Of a stretch of DNA of 13,418 nt, positions 11,969 through 13,418 are shown in pieces (position 1 is the first letter of the stretch; each line of letters begins with the position of its first letter). The position numbers and the translations under genes are program-made. Location: assembly GCA_009705435.1 (NCBI GenBank), contig WLTJ01000018.1, forward strand, positions 1-13,418, in the 5' to 3' direction. The DNA is from Actinomycetota bacterium (GTDB lineage Bacteria > Actinomycetota > Acidimicrobiia > Acidimicrobiales > Ilumatobacteraceae). The notes under the pieces are model-generated. The model was not told the origin of the DNA and did not search any database. It saw only the letters and a list, made by a program, of their open reading frames with translations.

Positions 11969-13324
11969 ATGCTGAATCCACAGCGTGACTACGTGCTTCG
12001 CACAGTAGAAGAGCGCGGCGTTCGACTCATCCGTCTGTGGTTCACAGACGTCTTGGGTGGACTTAAGAGTTTCGCCATTAGTCCAGCCGAACTCGAGAAC
12101 GCTCTTGAAGATGGCATGACCTTTGACGGTTCATCCATTGACGGTTTCTCACGAGTCCAAGAGAGCGATGTTCTGGCGATCCCCGATCCCAACACTTTCG
12201 TGATGTTGCCGTGGGCGGATTCAAAGTCGCCCGAGGCGCGCGTGTTCTGCGATATCTACAACCTCGATGGCTCCCCATTTGGTGGAGATCCACGCCAGGT
12301 TTTGCGGCGCAACTTAAAACGCGCTCAGGATCTGGGACTCGACTTTTTAATCGCTCCCGATATGGAGTTCTTTTACTTTGCTCCCCCGGAAGCTGGTCAG
12401 CCTCCACGCCCACTCGATGAGGCGTCGTTTTTTGATCTCACAACAACTGATGTCACTGGCACATTGCGCAAGGAAACGATTCGCACTCTAGAGACGATGA
12501 GCATTCCCGTTGAATACTCATTTCATGAAGATGCACCCTCGCAACATGAAATTGATCTACGTCATACCGATGCTTTGACAATGGCTGACAGCGTGATGAC
12601 TTTTCGCTTGGTTGTCAAAGAGGTAGCCGCCGCACAGGGAGTCCATGCCACCTTTATGCCTAAGCCGCTTGAAGGAGTTCAAGGTAGTGGTATGCACTTG
12701 CATCTATCACTGTTCAATAACAACGGCACCGACGACAGCAACAGCAACGCTTTTTACTCAGCAGATGATTCGTACAACTTGTCCGATACGGCCAAGAAAT
12801 TTATGGCTGGACTTCTGTTCCACGCCAGTGAGATCACTGCCGTCACTAACCAAACAGTCAATAGCTACAAGCGTTTAGTGCCAGGCTTTGAAGCACCCGT
12901 ACATGTTTCATGGGCCCGCAATAACCGCAGTGGTTTGATCCGGGTTCCTGTACCGAAGCGCGCAAATCCTTCAGCGACACGAATCGAATACCGCTCACCC
13001 GACCCAGCCTGCAATCCCTACTTGGCTTTCTCTGTGATTCTTGCCGCTGGCTTGCGCGGTATCGAACAAAACTATGAACTCCCCGCAGAGGCCGACGCAA
13101 ACCTCTTCGAAATGGGTGACGGTGCACTCGAAAAATTGGGCATCGCGCAGTTGCCGCAATCTCTTTCTGAGGCGCTCAACGTGATGGAGTCATCAACTCT
13201 CGTGCGTGAGGCCCTCGGAGAACATATCTTTGAATGGTTCCTACGTAACAAGCGCTCTGAATGGCGCGGATACAAGACTCAGGTCACTCCATTCGAACTA
13301 CAGCGCTATCTCAAGAGCATCTGA
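11969..13324 (+). CDS. glnA2: Glutamine synthetase type I, GlnA2-like (non-adenylylated)
   Basis: The 451-residue product is a type I glutamine synthetase-fold ligase, closest in remembered sequence to mycobacterial GlnA2. Motifs: RLWFTDVLGGLKS (22-34), FDGSSIDGF (52-60) with the ammonium-site Asp53, DMEFFYF (131-137), HEDAPSQHEIDLRH (186-199), GSGMHLHLS (239-247), TNQTVNSYKRL (293-303), NNRSGLIRVP (318-327) and RSPDPACNPYLA (342-353). In adenylylated enzymes a Tyr sits in NLYDLPPE; here NLFEM has Phe380, so it should not be adenylylated. The loop before GSGMH has Gln238 where E. coli has Asn264. GlnA2 in Streptomyces has been linked to polyamine glutamylation, so ordinary glutamine synthesis is not certain. 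The start ATG 11969 has AGGAGG 6 bases upstream. glnII lies upstream and a further gene begins 11 bases after its stop. Confidence 0.9.
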   Translation: MLNPQRDYVLRTVEERGVRLIRLWFTDVLGGLKSFAISPAELENALEDGMTFDGSSIDGFSRVQESDVLAIPDPNTFVMLPWADSKSPEARVFCDIYNLDGSPFGGDPRQVLRRNLKRAQDLGLDFLIAPDMEFFYFAPPEAGQPPRPLDEASFFDLTTTDVTGTLRKETIRTLETMSIPVEYSFHEDAPSQHEIDLRHTDALTMADSVMTFRLVVKEVAAAQGVHATFMPKPLEGVQGSGMHLHLSLFNNNGTDDSNSNAFYSADDSYNLSDTAKKFMAGLLFHASEITAVTNQTVNSYKRLVPGFEAPVHVSWARNNRSGLIRVPVPKRANPSATRIEYRSPDPACNPYLAFSVILAAGLRGIEQNYELPAEADANLFEMGDGALEKLGIAQLPQSLSEALNVMESSTLVREALGEHIFEWFLRNKRSEWRGYKTQVTPFELQRYLKSI

Positions 13325-13335
13325 GTCATTACGTT

Positions 13336-13418
13336 ATGGATCTTGTCGCCGTTTTTCCAGAATCGCCTTCACCAGAATTGGCGCGAACATTGGACATGGC
13401 TGGTTTTCGTTGGAAAGC
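13336..13418 (+). CDS. Start of a downstream gene, perhaps glnE (partial)
   Basis: An open frame starts at ATG 13336, 11 bases after the glnA2-like stop, and continues to the window edge (27 codons: MDLVAVFPESPSPELART... ending GFRWKA). The sequence is too short to identify by motif. In Mycobacterium and Streptomyces glnA2 lies beside glnE, the glutamine synthetase adenylyltransferase, and a helical N-terminus with Pro-Glu-Leu-Ala would not be out of place, so glnE is the best guess from context. No Shine-Dalgarno sequence is seen, and TACGTT directly abuts the ATG. Translational coupling to the upstream gene is possible. Confidence 0.4.
   Translation, partial: MDLVAVFPESPSPELARTLDMAGFRWK

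Overview
The window looks like chromosomal DNA of an actinomycete-type bacterium (Actinomycetota) with moderate, not high, GC. The evidence is the gene set: the mycothiol glycosyltransferase MshA followed by a YbjN-like protein, the Rex repressor directly upstream of hemA, an RsiG-type anti-sigma factor, and two glutamine synthetases (a type II GlnII and a GlnA2-like type I) beside glutamine-dependent NAD synthetase. Similar clusters (mshA/ybjN/proC/hemA and nadE/glnII/glnA2/glnE) are known from Mycobacterium and Streptomyces. Many start codons have a TAnnnT hexamer 6-7 bases upstream and no Shine-Dalgarno sequence, the layout of leaderless actinobacterial promoters. I see no insertion sequence, CRISPR array, tRNA or rRNA.

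Layout: 1-1627 (minus) carries rex and then hemA, which runs off the left edge; together they tie haem synthesis to the NADH/NAD+ ratio. A divergent seven-helix membrane protein (1746-2516, plus) follows. From 2496 to 7116 everything reads on the minus strand, in transcription order: moaD-like sulfur carrier, rsiG, mshA, ybjN-like gene, proC, a roughly 255-base gap with a chain of strong hairpins, a DUF62 SAM hydrolase, and a possible 27-residue membrane peptide. moaD/rsiG and mshA/ybjN overlap by four bases. A divergent plus-strand pair (7169-8991) encodes a histidine phosphatase and a 12-helix transporter, again with a four-base overlap. nadE (8988-10637, minus) converges on the transporter and shares its last bases. 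A regulatory gap with a 13-base palindrome separates nadE from glnII; glnII, a terminator-like hairpin, the glnA2-like gene and the first 27 codons of a further gene (perhaps glnE) close the window.

Most of this is housekeeping metabolism: haem, proline, mycothiol, NAD and nitrogen assimilation. The points most worth a second look are the RsiG homologue, whose two helices both carry the c-di-GMP signature but with a Gln-to-Phe change in the second; the chain of hairpins ahead of the SAM hydrolase; the loss of the SAM hydrolase's usual catalytic His; the tiny membrane peptide after it; and a MoaD whose Gly-Gly is followed by two serines, with the Gly-Gly codons doubling as the rsiG ribosome binding site.
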